Source: Streptomyces sp. NRRL F-6676 (GTDB lineage Bacteria > Actinomycetota > Actinomycetes > Streptomycetales > Streptomycetaceae). Taken from it: a stretch of 5,449 bases of DNA. The notes beneath the pieces are model-generated. The model was not told the DNA's origin, ran no database searches, and was given only the letters and a program-made list of their open reading frames with translations. The stretch is taken from the NCBI RefSeq assembly GCF_000725625.1, contig NZ_JOHS01000110.1, positions 1-5,449 of the forward strand, written 5' to 3'. Each line of letters begins with the position of its first letter. Position 1 is the stretch's first letter. The translations under genes were made by a program, and so were the position numbers. This document shows, piece by piece, positions 1 through 5,403 of the stretch.

Positions 1-1138
1 CCCCCGCACCCGCACCGGCTTCCGCCCCACCGGACGCCCAGGGCCCCACCGCCTGCCCCACCCCCACCACGAACCCCGGCCCCACCCCGTACGCGGCCCC
101 CCACACCGCCGCGTTCGGCAGCAGCATCACCCCGAGCAGCACCACCGTGAGCCGCCCCCACCACCCCGGCGTGAGCTGCACCAGGGAGTCCCGTACGGCC
201 CCGCCGTGCCAGGCCAACGAGCCGACGACGAGCAGCGCCCCACCCCCCACCAGTACCGCGACGCCCCGCAGCGCGGCGCGCAGGGCCACCCGTACCCACC
301 ACGGCAACGCCCCCCGCGGCGCCCCGTACGCCGCCCACACACCCCACCCCGCCGCGAGCCCGGTGAGCAGGGGCAGGCAACAGGCGGTCCAGACCGCGGA
401 GGGCCGCAGTTCACCCCCGGAGGCGTACACCGCCGCCGCGGCACCGACCACGAGATAGCCGACGACAACTCCGGCCCACACCGTGCGCGGCGCGACGGAC
501 GACACGACGGACGACGCGACCGGCGATGCGAAGGACCCCGCCCCCCGGCGCCCGCCCGCCCCCTCCCGGGACGCGTCGACCGCATCTCGCCCCGCCCGGT
601 ACAGCAACCACACCGGCAACGCGGGCAACAGCAGCGGAGTGACCCCGACCGGCGCGGCCGCCCCGCTCAACGTGTCGGCGCGCAGCAGTTCGACCCCGTG
701 CCCCAGCAGCCAGAGGGAGGCGGCCAGATGCAGCGCGCCGTCCGGCCCCCCGTCCGGGTACGGGGAGGTGACCCACAGCGCCAACACCAGTACGGCGAAC
801 GCGCCGAGCCCGAGCCCGGCCGCGATCGCACCGCCGAGCAGCCCGGCCCCGAGCCCGGGCGACCGGTCCCGCACCCGGCTGCGCAACCGCCCGCGGAGCC
901 GGAGCAGCAACCGGGTGAGCAGCCACGCGAGCAACCGGGTGAGCGACCGCGTGGTCAGCGAGGGCGCCGCCGCATCCGCCCCGGAACCGGGGGACGCCGA
1001 GCCGGACCCCACGGGAGCCGAACCAGCGGACGCCGAACCAGCGGACGCAGCAGAAGCGGACGCAGTAGAAGCGGAGGAACTGGAAGAGCCGGAAGAACCG
1101 GAAGAACGACGATCGATCCATGGGAGCACGACGGCCAT
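1..1138 (-). CDS. DUF6350-family multi-pass membrane protein (C-terminus outside window)
   Basis: Partial gene: 379 codons are visible and the frame is still open at the left edge. The function is not established; actinobacterial DUF6350 proteins are polytopic membrane proteins, some annotated as cell-division or PerM-like. Visible hydrophobic segments lie near residues 98-123, 136-152, 165-182, 218-240, 247-271, 282-310 and 328-360. Family-like landmarks are [13 protein letters not shown] (91-103), [13 protein letters not shown] (125-137), the [15 protein letters not shown] stretch (165-179) and [13 protein letters not shown] (338-350). I chose the ATG at 1138; GGGAG lies only about 2 nt before it. 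An in-frame GTG at 1156-1154, preceded by GGAAAA, is an alternative. Residues 11-60 are a Ser/Ala/Gly tract and 61-90 a Leu/Arg-rich helix, longer than the short N-terminus I recall for homologs. In S. coelicolor, as I recall, relatives sit next to purN/purH, so pur genes may lie beyond the left edge (inference). The identity is by recognition, not by search. Confidence 0.82.
   Translation of the reverse strand, partial: MAVVLPWIDRRSSGSSGSSSSSASTASASAASAGSASAGSAPVGSGSASPGSGADAAAPSLTTRSLTRLLAWLLTRLLLRLRGRLRSRVRDRSPGLGAGLLGGAIAAGLGLGAFAVLVLALWVTSPYPDGGPDGALHLAASLWLLGHGVELLRADTLSGAAAPVGVTPLLLPALPVWLLYRAGRDAVDASREGAGGRRGAGSFASPVASSVVSSVAPRTVWAGVVVGYLVVGAAAAVYASGGELRPSAVWTACCLPLLTGLAAGWGVWAAYGAPRGALPWWVRVALRAALRGVAVLVGGGALLVVGSLAWHGGAVRDSLVQLTPGWWGRLTVVLLGVMLLPNAAVWGAAYGVGPGFVVGVGQAVGPWASGGAEAGAGAG
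1013..1105 (-). repeat. In-frame tandem repeats encoding the Ser/Ala tract
   Basis: Read on the minus strand, codons 12-22 (1073-1105) are built from near-repeats of the 9-mer GGTTCTTCC. Codons 23-42 (1013-1072) are four 15-bp units: GCTTCTACTGCGTCC, GCTTCTGCTGCGTCC, GCTGGTTCGGCGTCC and GCTGGTTCGGCTCCC. They encode [20 protein letters not shown]. The many TCT, GCT, GGT, ACT and AGT codons depart from the G/C-ending codon use of the rest of the gene, which suggests slippage expansion rather than selection on the protein. Array length probably differs between strains (inference). Confidence 0.8.
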
Positions 1139-1145
1139 GCTCCCA
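1121..1145 (-). promoter_or_regulatory. Hairpin over the DUF6350 start codon
   Basis: TGGGAGCA (1121-1128) and TGCTCCCA (1138-1145) form a perfect 8-bp inverted repeat around a 9-nt loop. On the minus-strand mRNA, one arm contains the only purine-rich SD-like stretch (GGGAG) and the A of the AUG; the rest of the AUG falls in the loop. As RNA this could limit ribosome access; as DNA it could be an operator. The repeat is directly visible; its function is inferred. Confidence 0.5.
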
Positions 1146-1234
1146 ACGACACCCACTTTTCCGTCGTAACGGGCAAGACTCGGCAGTGTCGCTCAAAATA
1201 CGTTTATGTCATTTTTCGTACGAAAGGGTGTCCG
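1139..1234. promoter_or_regulatory. Divergent promoter region
   Basis: This 96-bp gap between two divergent starts must hold the promoters of both flanking genes unless either is read from elsewhere. It contains an AT-rich patch (about 1193-1225) that stands out from the surrounding GC. I could not identify a convincing -35/-10 pair for either direction, so no promoter boxes are called. Confidence 0.6.
1214..1225. promoter_or_regulatory. Perfect palindrome TTTCGTACGAAA, candidate operator
   Basis: A perfect 12-bp palindrome ends 9 bp before the GTG start at 1235. Its right half (CGAAA) overlaps the likely Shine-Dalgarno GAAAGGG (1222-1228). A perfect AT-flanked palindrome at this place is a reasonable operator candidate for autoregulation of the sigma-like gene or for control by another regulator. 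It is too loop-free to be a good RNA hairpin. The regulator is unknown. Confidence 0.4.
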
Positions 1235-2119
1235 GTGACGCACAGCCAGCTCATGCGAGCACAGGTCACGGGAGGTCAGCTCACGCGCGGTCAGCTCACG
1301 CGCGGTCACGTCGCACAAGGCCGGCTCACACCCACCCAGGCCTTCGACGCGCTGCACGGCTTCTGCGCCCCCGTCCTCGTACGGCAGGCCTATCTGCTCA
1401 CCGGGCGTCGGGCGCTGGCCCGGGAATCGGTGGAGCGGGCGTTCGAGCTGGCCTGGCAGCGCTGGCCCGAGGTGGCACGCGACCGCGACCCCGGCGGATG
1501 GGTGCGCGCGGCCACGCACGAGTACGCGCTCTCCCCCTGGCACCGGTTCCGCCGACGCCACCGGCAACCGGAGGCGCTGCCCGGCGACCCTGCCGGCCGC
1601 GCACTCCTCGACGCCCTGCTCCGCCTGCCGCCGCCGTACCGGCGCACGCTCCTGCTGCACGACGGCGTCGGGCTGGGCGTACGGGAGATCGCGGCCGAGA
1701 CGGAGGCGACCACGTCCGCCACGGCGAACCGCCTGCGCCACGCCCGCGAGGCGGTGACCGCGCGGCTGCCGGATCTGACGGCACCGTCGGACCTCCACCG
1801 GCGCCTGACCGAACTGGCGGCGGCGGAGACCCTGACCCCCGCGCTCCCGCCGACGATCCGCTCGACGGGCGAACGACGCGACCGCCAGTGGGTGCGGACG
1901 GCGGCGGTACTGGTCACCGCCCTGACCGGCACGACGGCGCTCACCCTCCAACACGCCCCCGACCACTACGAACGCCCGGTCCCCCGGGGCCAGGCCATCC
2001 ACGGCCTCCCCCCGCATACGGTCCAGGGCCCCCTGTCGGAAAAAGCCCGCGAACTACGCAAGAACCTGCAATCACACCTCCCCCACGGCCCCCAGCGCCT
2101 CACCCCATTGACGGACTGA
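1235..2119 (+). CDS. Sigma-70/ECF-like protein with C-terminal membrane segment
   Basis: A 294-residue protein starting at GTG 1235 with a good SD, GAAAGGG, 6 nt upstream; the frame stays open much further upstream only because it opposes the DUF6350 gene. Residues about 36-108 resemble sigma region 2 (CAPVLVRQAYLLTG, then ESVERAFELAWQRWPEV, GGWVRAATHEYAL). Residues about 122-180 resemble region 4: LLDALLRLPPPYRRTLLLHDGVGLGVREIAAETEATTSATANRLRHAREAV, a helix-turn-helix with the REIAAE core. Residues 5-34 are a pentapeptide repeat. After a charged stretch, residues about 219-238 (WVRTAAVLVTAL...) form one likely membrane helix, leaving a C-terminal tail of about 56 residues. The region 2 DNA-melting and core-contact features look weak, so it may be a DNA-binding relative rather than a working sigma factor. 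No anti-sigma gene is adjacent. It is divergent from DUF6350 and convergent with sucCD. I know similar unnamed proteins near sucCD in Streptomyces only from memory. Confidence 0.8.
   Translation: MTHSQLMRAQVTGGQLTRGQLTRGHVAQGRLTPTQAFDALHGFCAPVLVRQAYLLTGRRALARESVERAFELAWQRWPEVARDRDPGGWVRAATHEYALSPWHRFRRRHRQPEALPGDPAGRALLDALLRLPPPYRRTLLLHDGVGLGVREIAAETEATTSATANRLRHAREAVTARLPDLTAPSDLHRRLTELAAAETLTPALPPTIRSTGERRDRQWVRTAAVLVTALTGTTALTLQHAPDHYERPVPRGQAIHGLPPHTVQGPLSEKARELRKNLQSHLPHGPQRLTPLTD
1247..1336 (+). repeat. Degenerate 15-bp tandem repeat (six pentapeptide units)
   Basis: Six in-frame 15-bp units encode QLMRA, QVTGG, QLTRG, QLTRG, HVAQG and RLTPT. The two central units (1277-1291 and 1292-1306) are nearly identical at the DNA level, based on CAGCTCACGCGCGGT. 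The array forms the N-terminal extension of the sigma-like protein ahead of its region 2-like domain. The Q/H/R-L/V-T-x-G pattern has no function known to me. Confidence 0.8.
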
Positions 2120-2153
2120 CGCCAACCCCAAAAGGGGCGCGGGGAACTGCGCA

Positions 2154-2170
2154 ACGGAGCGAAGCTCCGT
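2154..2170. terminator. Hairpin with C-GAA-G triloop
   Basis: A perfect 7-bp stem closed by a GAA triloop, ACGGAGC-GAA-GCTCCGT. Its apex is GCGAAGC, a sequence known from biophysical work to form an unusually stable DNA mini-hairpin. It lies 34 bp after the stop of the sigma-like gene and is the first strong hairpin that transcript meets. Confidence 0.5.
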
Positions 2171-2178
2171 AGGGGGGT

Positions 2179-2197
2179 CCGGGGGCACAGCCCCCGG
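2179..2197. terminator. GC-rich hairpin of the convergent gap
   Basis: A perfect 8-bp inverted repeat, CCGGGGGC and GCCCCCGG, around an ACA loop. It sits between the convergent sigma-like gene and sucD and is a candidate factor-independent terminator in either direction. No T-rich tail follows on either strand. Confidence 0.5.
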
Positions 2198-2241
2198 GGA
2201 CGGGAAGGGTAGGGGCGGCGGGGGCGAAAAAACCCCCGCGC

Positions 2242-2285
<44 letters not shown>

Positions 2286-2315
2286 GCCGCCAAAAGGCCC
2301 CCCCCCGAAGGCGCG

Positions 2316-3200
2316 TCAGCCCGCGAGGATCTCCCGCGCGAGCTTCGCCGTCTCGGTCGGCGTCTTGCCGACCTTCACCCCGGCGGCCTCCAGGGCCTCC
2401 TTCTTCGCCTGCGCGGTCCCGGACGAACCGGACACGATCGCACCCGCGTGCCCCATCGTCTTGCCCTCGGGCGCGGTGAAGCCCGCGACGTAGCCGACGA
2501 CCGGCTTGGTCACGTTCTTCGAGATGTACTCGGCCGCACGCTCCTCGGCGTCGCCACCGATCTCGCCGATCATCACGATCAGGTCGGTCTCGGGGTCGGC
2601 CTCGAACGCGGCAAGCGCGTCGATGTGCGTGGTGCCGATGATCGGGTCGCCACCGATGCCGACGGCCGTCGAGAAGCCGATGTCCCGCAGCTCGTACATC
2701 ATCTGGTACGTCAGCGTGCCGGACTTCGACACCAGGCCGATGCGGCCCGGCTTGGTGATGTCGCCCGGGATGATGCCGACGTTGGACTGGCCCGGGGTGA
2801 TGATGCCGGGGCAGTTCGGGCCGATGATCCGGGTCTTGTTGCCCTTCTTGCCGGCGTACGCCCAGAACGACGCCGAGTCGTGCACGGCGATGCCCTCGGT
2901 GATCACGACGGCCAGCGGGATCTCGGCGTCGATGGCCTCGACGACGGCGTCCTTGGTGAACTTCTCCGGCACGAAGATGACGGAGACGTTGGCGCCGGTC
3001 TTCTCGATGGCCTCCTTGACGGTGCCGAAGACCGGTACCTCGGTGCCGTCGAAGTCCACGGTCTGCCCCGCCTTGCGCGGGTTCACGCCGCCCACGACCT
3101 CGGTGCCGTCACCCAGCATGAGCTTGGTGTGCTTCATGCCGGTGGCGCCGGTCATGCCCTGGACGATGACCTTGCTGTCCTTGTTGAGCCAGATAGCCAT
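2316..3200 (-). CDS. sucD: Succinyl-CoA synthetase (ADP/GDP-forming), alpha subunit
   Basis: The alpha subunit of the TCA-cycle enzyme that converts succinyl-CoA plus NDP and phosphate to succinate, NTP and CoA in the cytosol. The complete protein has 294 residues, against about 289 for E. coli SucD. The N-terminal CoA-binding Rossmann domain shows [15 protein letters not shown] (11-25) and GGVNPRKAG (37-45). GPNCPGII (127-134) is the conserved Cys-containing loop. The ligase domain carries [13 protein letters not shown], with the phosphorylated active-site histidine at His251 by alignment to E. coli His246. The ATG at 3200 is chosen because [15 protein letters not shown] is the expected family N-terminus; a GAGGAC-type SD lies about 13 nt upstream, rather far. 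It lies 28 bp after the sucC stop, so it is second in the sucCD operon and presumably forms the complex with SucC. The stop is TGA at 2316-2318. Confidence 0.98.
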   Translation of the reverse strand: MAIWLNKDSKVIVQGMTGATGMKHTKLMLGDGTEVVGGVNPRKAGQTVDFDGTEVPVFGTVKEAIEKTGANVSVIFVPEKFTKDAVVEAIDAEIPLAVVITEGIAVHDSASFWAYAGKKGNKTRIIGPNCPGIITPGQSNVGIIPGDITKPGRIGLVSKSGTLTYQMMYELRDIGFSTAVGIGGDPIIGTTHIDALAAFEADPETDLIVMIGEIGGDAEERAAEYISKNVTKPVVGYVAGFTAPEGKTMGHAGAIVSGSSGTAQAKKEALEAAGVKVGKTPTETAKLAREILAG

Positions 3201-3228
3201 GGTGTGTTGGTGTCCTCGTCCTGAGTGC

Positions 3229-4413
3229 TTACTTGGCGGCGGCGTGAGCCAGCTCGGCGGCCTTGTCGGCCGCGCCGTCCATGGTGTCGACGCGCTGGAC
3301 CAGCGGGTGGTCGGCGTCGGTGAGGATCTTGCGGCCCAGCTCGGCGTTGTTGCCGTCGAGCCGGACGACGAGCGGCTTCTCGACCTTCTCGCCGCGGTCC
3401 TCCAGGAGCTTCAGCGCCTGGACGATGCCGTTGGCGACCTCGTCACAGGCGGTGATGCCACCGAAGACGTTGACGAACACGGAGCGGACGTCCGGGTCGC
3501 CGAGGATGATCTCCAGGCCGTTCGCCATGACCTGGGCGGAGGCGCCGCCACCGATGTCCAGGAAGTTGGCGGGCTTGACGTTGCCGTGCTTCTCACCGGC
3601 GTACGCGACGACGTCCAGGGTGCTCATGACGAGACCCGCGCCGTTGCCGATGATGCCGACCTCGCCGTCGAGCTTGACGTAGTTGAGGTTCTTCTCCTTG
3701 GCGGCGGCCTCGAGCGGGTTGGCCGCGGCCTTGTCGTGGAGCTCCTCGAAGTCCGGGTGCCGGAACTCGGCGTTGTCGTCCAGGGAGACCTTGCCGTCGA
3801 GGGCGATGACGTCACCGGAGGCGACCTTGGCCAGCGGGTTGACCTCGACCAGGAGGGCGTCCTCCTTGATGAAGGTGTCCCACAGCTTGACCAGCACGTT
3901 CGCGACCTGGTCGGCGACCTCGGCCGGGAACTTGGCGGCCTCGACGATCTCGCGCGCCTTCTCCGGCGTCACGCCGTCGATCGCGTCGATCGGGGTCTTG
4001 GCGACGGCCTCCGGACGGGTGGCGGCCACCTCCTCGATCTCCATGCCGCCCTCGACCGAGGCGATGGAGAGGAAGGTGCGGTTGGCACGGTCGAGGAGGA
4101 AGGAGACGTAGTACTCCTCAAGGATCTCCGGGGCCGTCTCGGCGATCATCACCTTGTGGACCGTGTGGCCCTTGATGTCCATCCCGAGGATGTCCGTCGC
4201 CCGGGCGACGGCCTCGTCCGCGGACGCGGCCAGCTTGACACCACCGGCCTTGCCACGACCACCGACCTTCACCTGCGCCTTGACGACGGACTTGCCGCCC
4301 AGACGCTCGGTGATCTCGCGCGCCGCCTCAGGCGTGTCGATGACTTCACCGGCCAGCACCGGTACATCGTGCTTGGCGAAGAGGTCCCTCGCCTGGTACT
4401 CGAACAGGTCCAC
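3229..4413 (-). CDS. sucC: Succinyl-CoA synthetase (ADP/GDP-forming), beta subunit
   Basis: The beta subunit carries the nucleotide-binding ATP-grasp domain and part of the active site, and pairs with SucD. The complete protein has 394 residues, close to the 388 of E. coli SucC. The ATP-grasp region begins [19 protein letters not shown] and shows [19 protein letters not shown] (43-61). The Mg-binding positions match VEVNPLA (Asn192) and ALDGK (Asp206). The C-terminal ligase domain has [11 protein letters not shown] (253-263), FLDIGGGAS (284-292) and [15 protein letters not shown] (315-329). Residue 20, where E. coli has a proline discussed for nucleotide choice, is Leu here, so ATP versus GTP preference cannot be read off. 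The start is GTG at 4413, with GGGACGGA about 6-12 nt upstream and the family N-terminus immediately after it. It is the first gene of the sucCD operon; the stop is TAA at 3229-3231. Confidence 0.98.
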   Translation of the reverse strand: MDLFEYQARDLFAKHDVPVLAGEVIDTPEAAREITERLGGKSVVKAQVKVGGRGKAGGVKLAASADEAVARATDILGMDIKGHTVHKVMIAETAPEILEEYYVSFLLDRANRTFLSIASVEGGMEIEEVAATRPEAVAKTPIDAIDGVTPEKAREIVEAAKFPAEVADQVANVLVKLWDTFIKEDALLVEVNPLAKVASGDVIALDGKVSLDDNAEFRHPDFEELHDKAAANPLEAAAKEKNLNYVKLDGEVGIIGNGAGLVMSTLDVVAYAGEKHGNVKPANFLDIGGGASAQVMANGLEIILGDPDVRSVFVNVFGGITACDEVANGIVQALKLLEDRGEKVEKPLVVRLDGNNAELGRKILTDADHPLVQRVDTMDGAADKAAELAHAAAK

Positions 4414-4489
4414 GCGCTTCCGTCCCTATCAGTGATCTCGCGGTTCGTTGGATGCGTGGGCGTGCCGCGAAGGGCAACGTGACGTCCGC

Positions 4490-4500
4490 TGTGAGTCACA
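4490..4500. promoter_or_regulatory. Palindrome TGTGAGTCACA in the sucC leader
   Basis: A perfect 11-bp palindrome (TGTGA-G-TCACA) lies 77 bp upstream of the sucC start. The palindromic GACGTC (4481-4486) is nearby. This is a candidate operator for a dimeric regulator. The half-site resembles a Crp/FNR-type TGTGA, but the 1-bp spacer does not fit classical Crp spacing. Confidence 0.3.
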
Positions 4501-4596
4501 AGGAAGGCGCACACGGTGTCCGAGCGCGCGGCATGTCCGTCTCGCAGGTTATCGCCGCCGGGGGTGGGGCTCTAAATCGCAGATCACACCTGAGCG

Positions 4597-4610
4597 GTGA
4601 TACCTGTCAC
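4597..4610. promoter_or_regulatory. Candidate Crp-type operator GTGATACCTGTCAC
   Basis: The 14-mer on the plus strand fits GTG-N6-GNCAC, the motif reported for the Streptomyces Crp regulator, and also fits the general TGTGA-N6-TCAC architecture on the minus strand. It lies about 190 bp upstream of the sucC start in the AT-richer promoter region. An overlapping imperfect inverted repeat, ATCAC-N9-GTGAT, spans 4583-4601, and ACCTG recurs at 14-bp spacing (4588 and 4602). The match is visible; binding is inferred. Confidence 0.4.
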
Positions 4611-4627
4611 ATGATGCCTAGCTTACT

Positions 4628-4640
4628 GGCACGGCGTGCC
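4628..4640. promoter_or_regulatory. Inverted repeat GGCACGGCGTGCC
   Basis: A perfect 13-bp palindrome with a single central base (GGCACG-G-CGTGCC) at the upstream edge of the sucC promoter region. It may be a protein-binding site. Its loop is too short for an RNA hairpin. No regulator is recognised. Confidence 0.3.
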
Positions 4641-4685
4641 GCGCGGGAGGGGCTGCGGGGAGGGGCGGCGGTGTCCGGAGGGGGA

Positions 4686-4719
4686 GGCCTCACCGGGCTG
4701 GGGTTGGCCCGGTGAGGCC
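4686..4719. terminator. Strong 13-bp hairpin, likely terminator
   Basis: A perfect 13-bp stem (GGCCTCACCGGGC at 4686-4698, GCCCGGTGAGGCC at 4707-4719) with an 8-nt loop. It is one of the two strongest structures in the window and has no T-rich tail on either strand. It would stop transcripts coming from the right before they reach sucC, or rightward transcripts leaving the sucC promoter region. No gene adjoins it inside the window. Confidence 0.6.
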
Positions 4720-4762
4720 CTGTTCAGCACCGCGCGGGACATCGGTGCTCCCGCGAGGTGCG

Positions 4763-4799
4763 CGGGGCGGGACCCCCTTCCCCAAGGGGGCCCGCCCCG
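4763..4799. terminator. Second strong hairpin, 16 bp with one bulged A
   Basis: CGGGGCGGG (4763-4771) pairs with CCCGCCCCG (4791-4799). After a single bulged A at 4772, CCCCCTT (4773-4779) pairs with AAGGGGG (4784-4790), leaving a CCCC loop. Together with the 4686-4719 hairpin it makes a tandem terminator-like pair 43 bp apart. No obvious gene ends into it from either side within the window. Confidence 0.6.
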
Positions 4800-4965
4800 T
4801 CCGCAGGGCCCGGCCGAACGGTTCCGACGGCTTTCGGCCGTCCGGCGACGGTTCCCTGTGGAGCGGTGGGGCGGCGCGAGGACGCCGCGGTTCTCTGTTG
4901 TCCGGCGTGACGGCGGTCAGACCTGTCAGATCCGTCGGACGTGTGAGGCGTGTGTGACGGCCGGC

Positions 4966-5001
4966 AGTACGTGAGGTGCCGGGAGTACGTGAGGTGCCGG
5001 G
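4966..5001. repeat. Two exact 18-bp tandem repeats
   Basis: The unit AGTACGTGAGGTGCCGGG occurs twice back to back (4966-4983 and 4984-5001) without mismatch; a third copy begins with AGT and then diverges. Perfect identity suggests a recent duplication. No gene is identified here. Confidence 0.85.
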
Positions 5002-5017
5002 AGTCGCTGCCGTGTTC

Positions 5018-5040
5018 GGACGGGACGTCATGTCCCGTCC
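5018..5040. terminator. 9-bp hairpin of unknown role
   Basis: GGACGGGAC (5018-5026) and GTCCCGTCC (5032-5040) form a perfect 9-bp stem with a GTCAT loop. It may be a terminator or part of a structured RNA; there is no T-rich tail and no adjoining gene to decide. Confidence 0.4.
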
Positions 5041-5180
5041 CGCCGGTTGCACGTCGTGAGGGGAGCGGGCGCCGGACACCGGACGCGTCGGCCACCGCCG
5101 GCGGAAGAGGCGGGGGCAGGCGCGCACGCGGTAACGCGGGCACACGGCCGGGGGGGGCCGGACGGCCGCTGCGCGGTCCT

Positions 5181-5403
5181 GGGCCTGTCGTTCGGATCAG
5201 GTCGCAGGGGGCCGACGGTGCCGACTCACCGCCGGTGAGCGGGGTCCGGTGCGTGCAGTCGCAAGGCGGAGGAGGGAGTCGATGCGGTGGGGGTCCCCCT
5301 GCTCGAACGAAGTTGAGAGCTTGGGGGAATCGGCGACCGACGACAACGCCGCAGATGTGCGCACCAGACCCCGCGTCTGCGGGCTGATCCAAACGACAGG
5401 CCC
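5181..5403. mobile_element. MITE-like element with 27-bp terminal inverted repeats
   Basis: Positions 5181-5207 and the reverse complement of 5377-5403 match at 24 of 27 bases. The first 20, starting GGGCCTGTCGTT and ending GGATCAG, differ at one base only. Similarity stops sharply outside both ends. The 223-bp interval has no room for a transposase. This is the layout of a non-autonomous insertion sequence, probably an internally deleted relative of an IS with the same ends; the family is a guess (possibly IS5-like, from memory of Streptomyces ends). The right flank reads TA then G, fitting insertion at a CTAG-type target with TA duplication. The left flank reads CCT, so no target duplication is intact. 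Confidence 0.6.
5294..5328. repeat. Streptomyces-type hairpin inside the MITE-like element
   Basis: TCCCCC (5294-5299) pairs with GGGGGA (5323-5328); inside it GCTC pairs with GAGC and AAC with GTT, closed by a GAA triloop. The sequence around GAACGAAGTTGAGAGC is familiar from many Streptomyces intergenic regions. A GGGGG immediately 5' (5289-5293) competes for the same CCCCC, so two alternative folds exist. Confidence 0.55.

Larger units (their letters stand above)
2126..2240. repeat. Streptomyces-type intergenic hairpin element, likely bidirectional terminator
   Basis: The sequence starts just after the sigma-like stop codon and contains phrases (GGGGCGCGGGGAACTGCGC; GACGGGAAGGGTAGGGGCGG) that I recognise from intergenic regions of many Streptomyces genomes. 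Visible structure: CCCC-AAAA-GGGG (2126-2137); ACGGAGC-GAA-GCTCCGT (2154-2170); CCGGGGGC-ACA-GCCCCCGG (2179-2197); and GCGGGGG / CCCCCGC (2218-2224 / 2233-2239) with an A-rich loop. Lying between convergent genes, it probably ends transcription from one or both sides. None of the hairpins has a long T tail, as is common in Streptomyces. Confidence 0.6.
4414..4640 (-). promoter_or_regulatory. sucC leader and promoter region
   Basis: Non-coding sequence just upstream of sucC. The stretch about 4570-4630 is clearly less GC-rich than its surroundings and is the best place for the promoter. I see no hexamer pair close to the Streptomyces housekeeping consensus. A weak option on the minus strand is TTTAGA, then 17 nt, then GATAAC. 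If transcription starts near there, the leader would be roughly 100-170 nt. It contains two symmetric sites, listed separately. Confidence 0.55.
4800..5180. other. Gene-free stretch
   Basis: I find no convincing coding gene here. Frames open in both directions, but they encode low-complexity Arg/Pro/Ser/Gly-rich products without recognisable domains, are not preceded by credible ribosome-binding sites, and read through the hairpins and the tandem repeat. Visible contents are two mutually exclusive stems near 4811-4842, an 18-bp tandem duplication and a 9-bp hairpin at 5018-5040. A small RNA cannot be excluded. Confidence 0.6.

Noticed and set aside
411..1196. Minus-strand frame encoding an Arg/Gly/Ala-rich 261-residue protein
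   Set aside because: It is a shifted frame of the same strand. The correct frame gives repeated membrane segments and family landmarks continuing to the left edge.
206..1234. Upstream extension of the plus-strand sigma-like frame to 637 residues
   Set aside because: The extension lies opposite the DUF6350 gene, is low-complexity Arg/Pro/Gln-rich, and the GTG at 1235 has a proper ribosome-binding site directly before the recognisable domain.
1193..2017. Antisense frame over the sigma-like gene
   Set aside because: A shadow of the plus-strand gene; its translation is low-complexity with no recognisable family.
2286..2315. Terminator hairpin immediately after the sucD stop (GCC-AAAA-GGC)
   Set aside because: The stem is only three to four base pairs; the G-tracts and larger hairpins further on are better candidates.
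2448..4482. Long plus-strand open frames opposite sucD and sucC
   Set aside because: High-GC genes leave long open antisense frames; these show no domain and contradict the clear sucCD assignment.
4535..4600. sigma-70 type -35/-10 pair for sucC (TTTAGA, 17 nt, GATAAC on the minus strand)
   Set aside because: Only a weak match to consensus, mentioned in the promoter-region entry but not called as a feature.
4690..5392. Open frames of 145-222 residues on both strands upstream of sucC
   Set aside because: Products are Arg/Pro/Ser-rich without domains, cross strong hairpins, an exact tandem repeat and the inverted-repeat element, and lack credible start sites.
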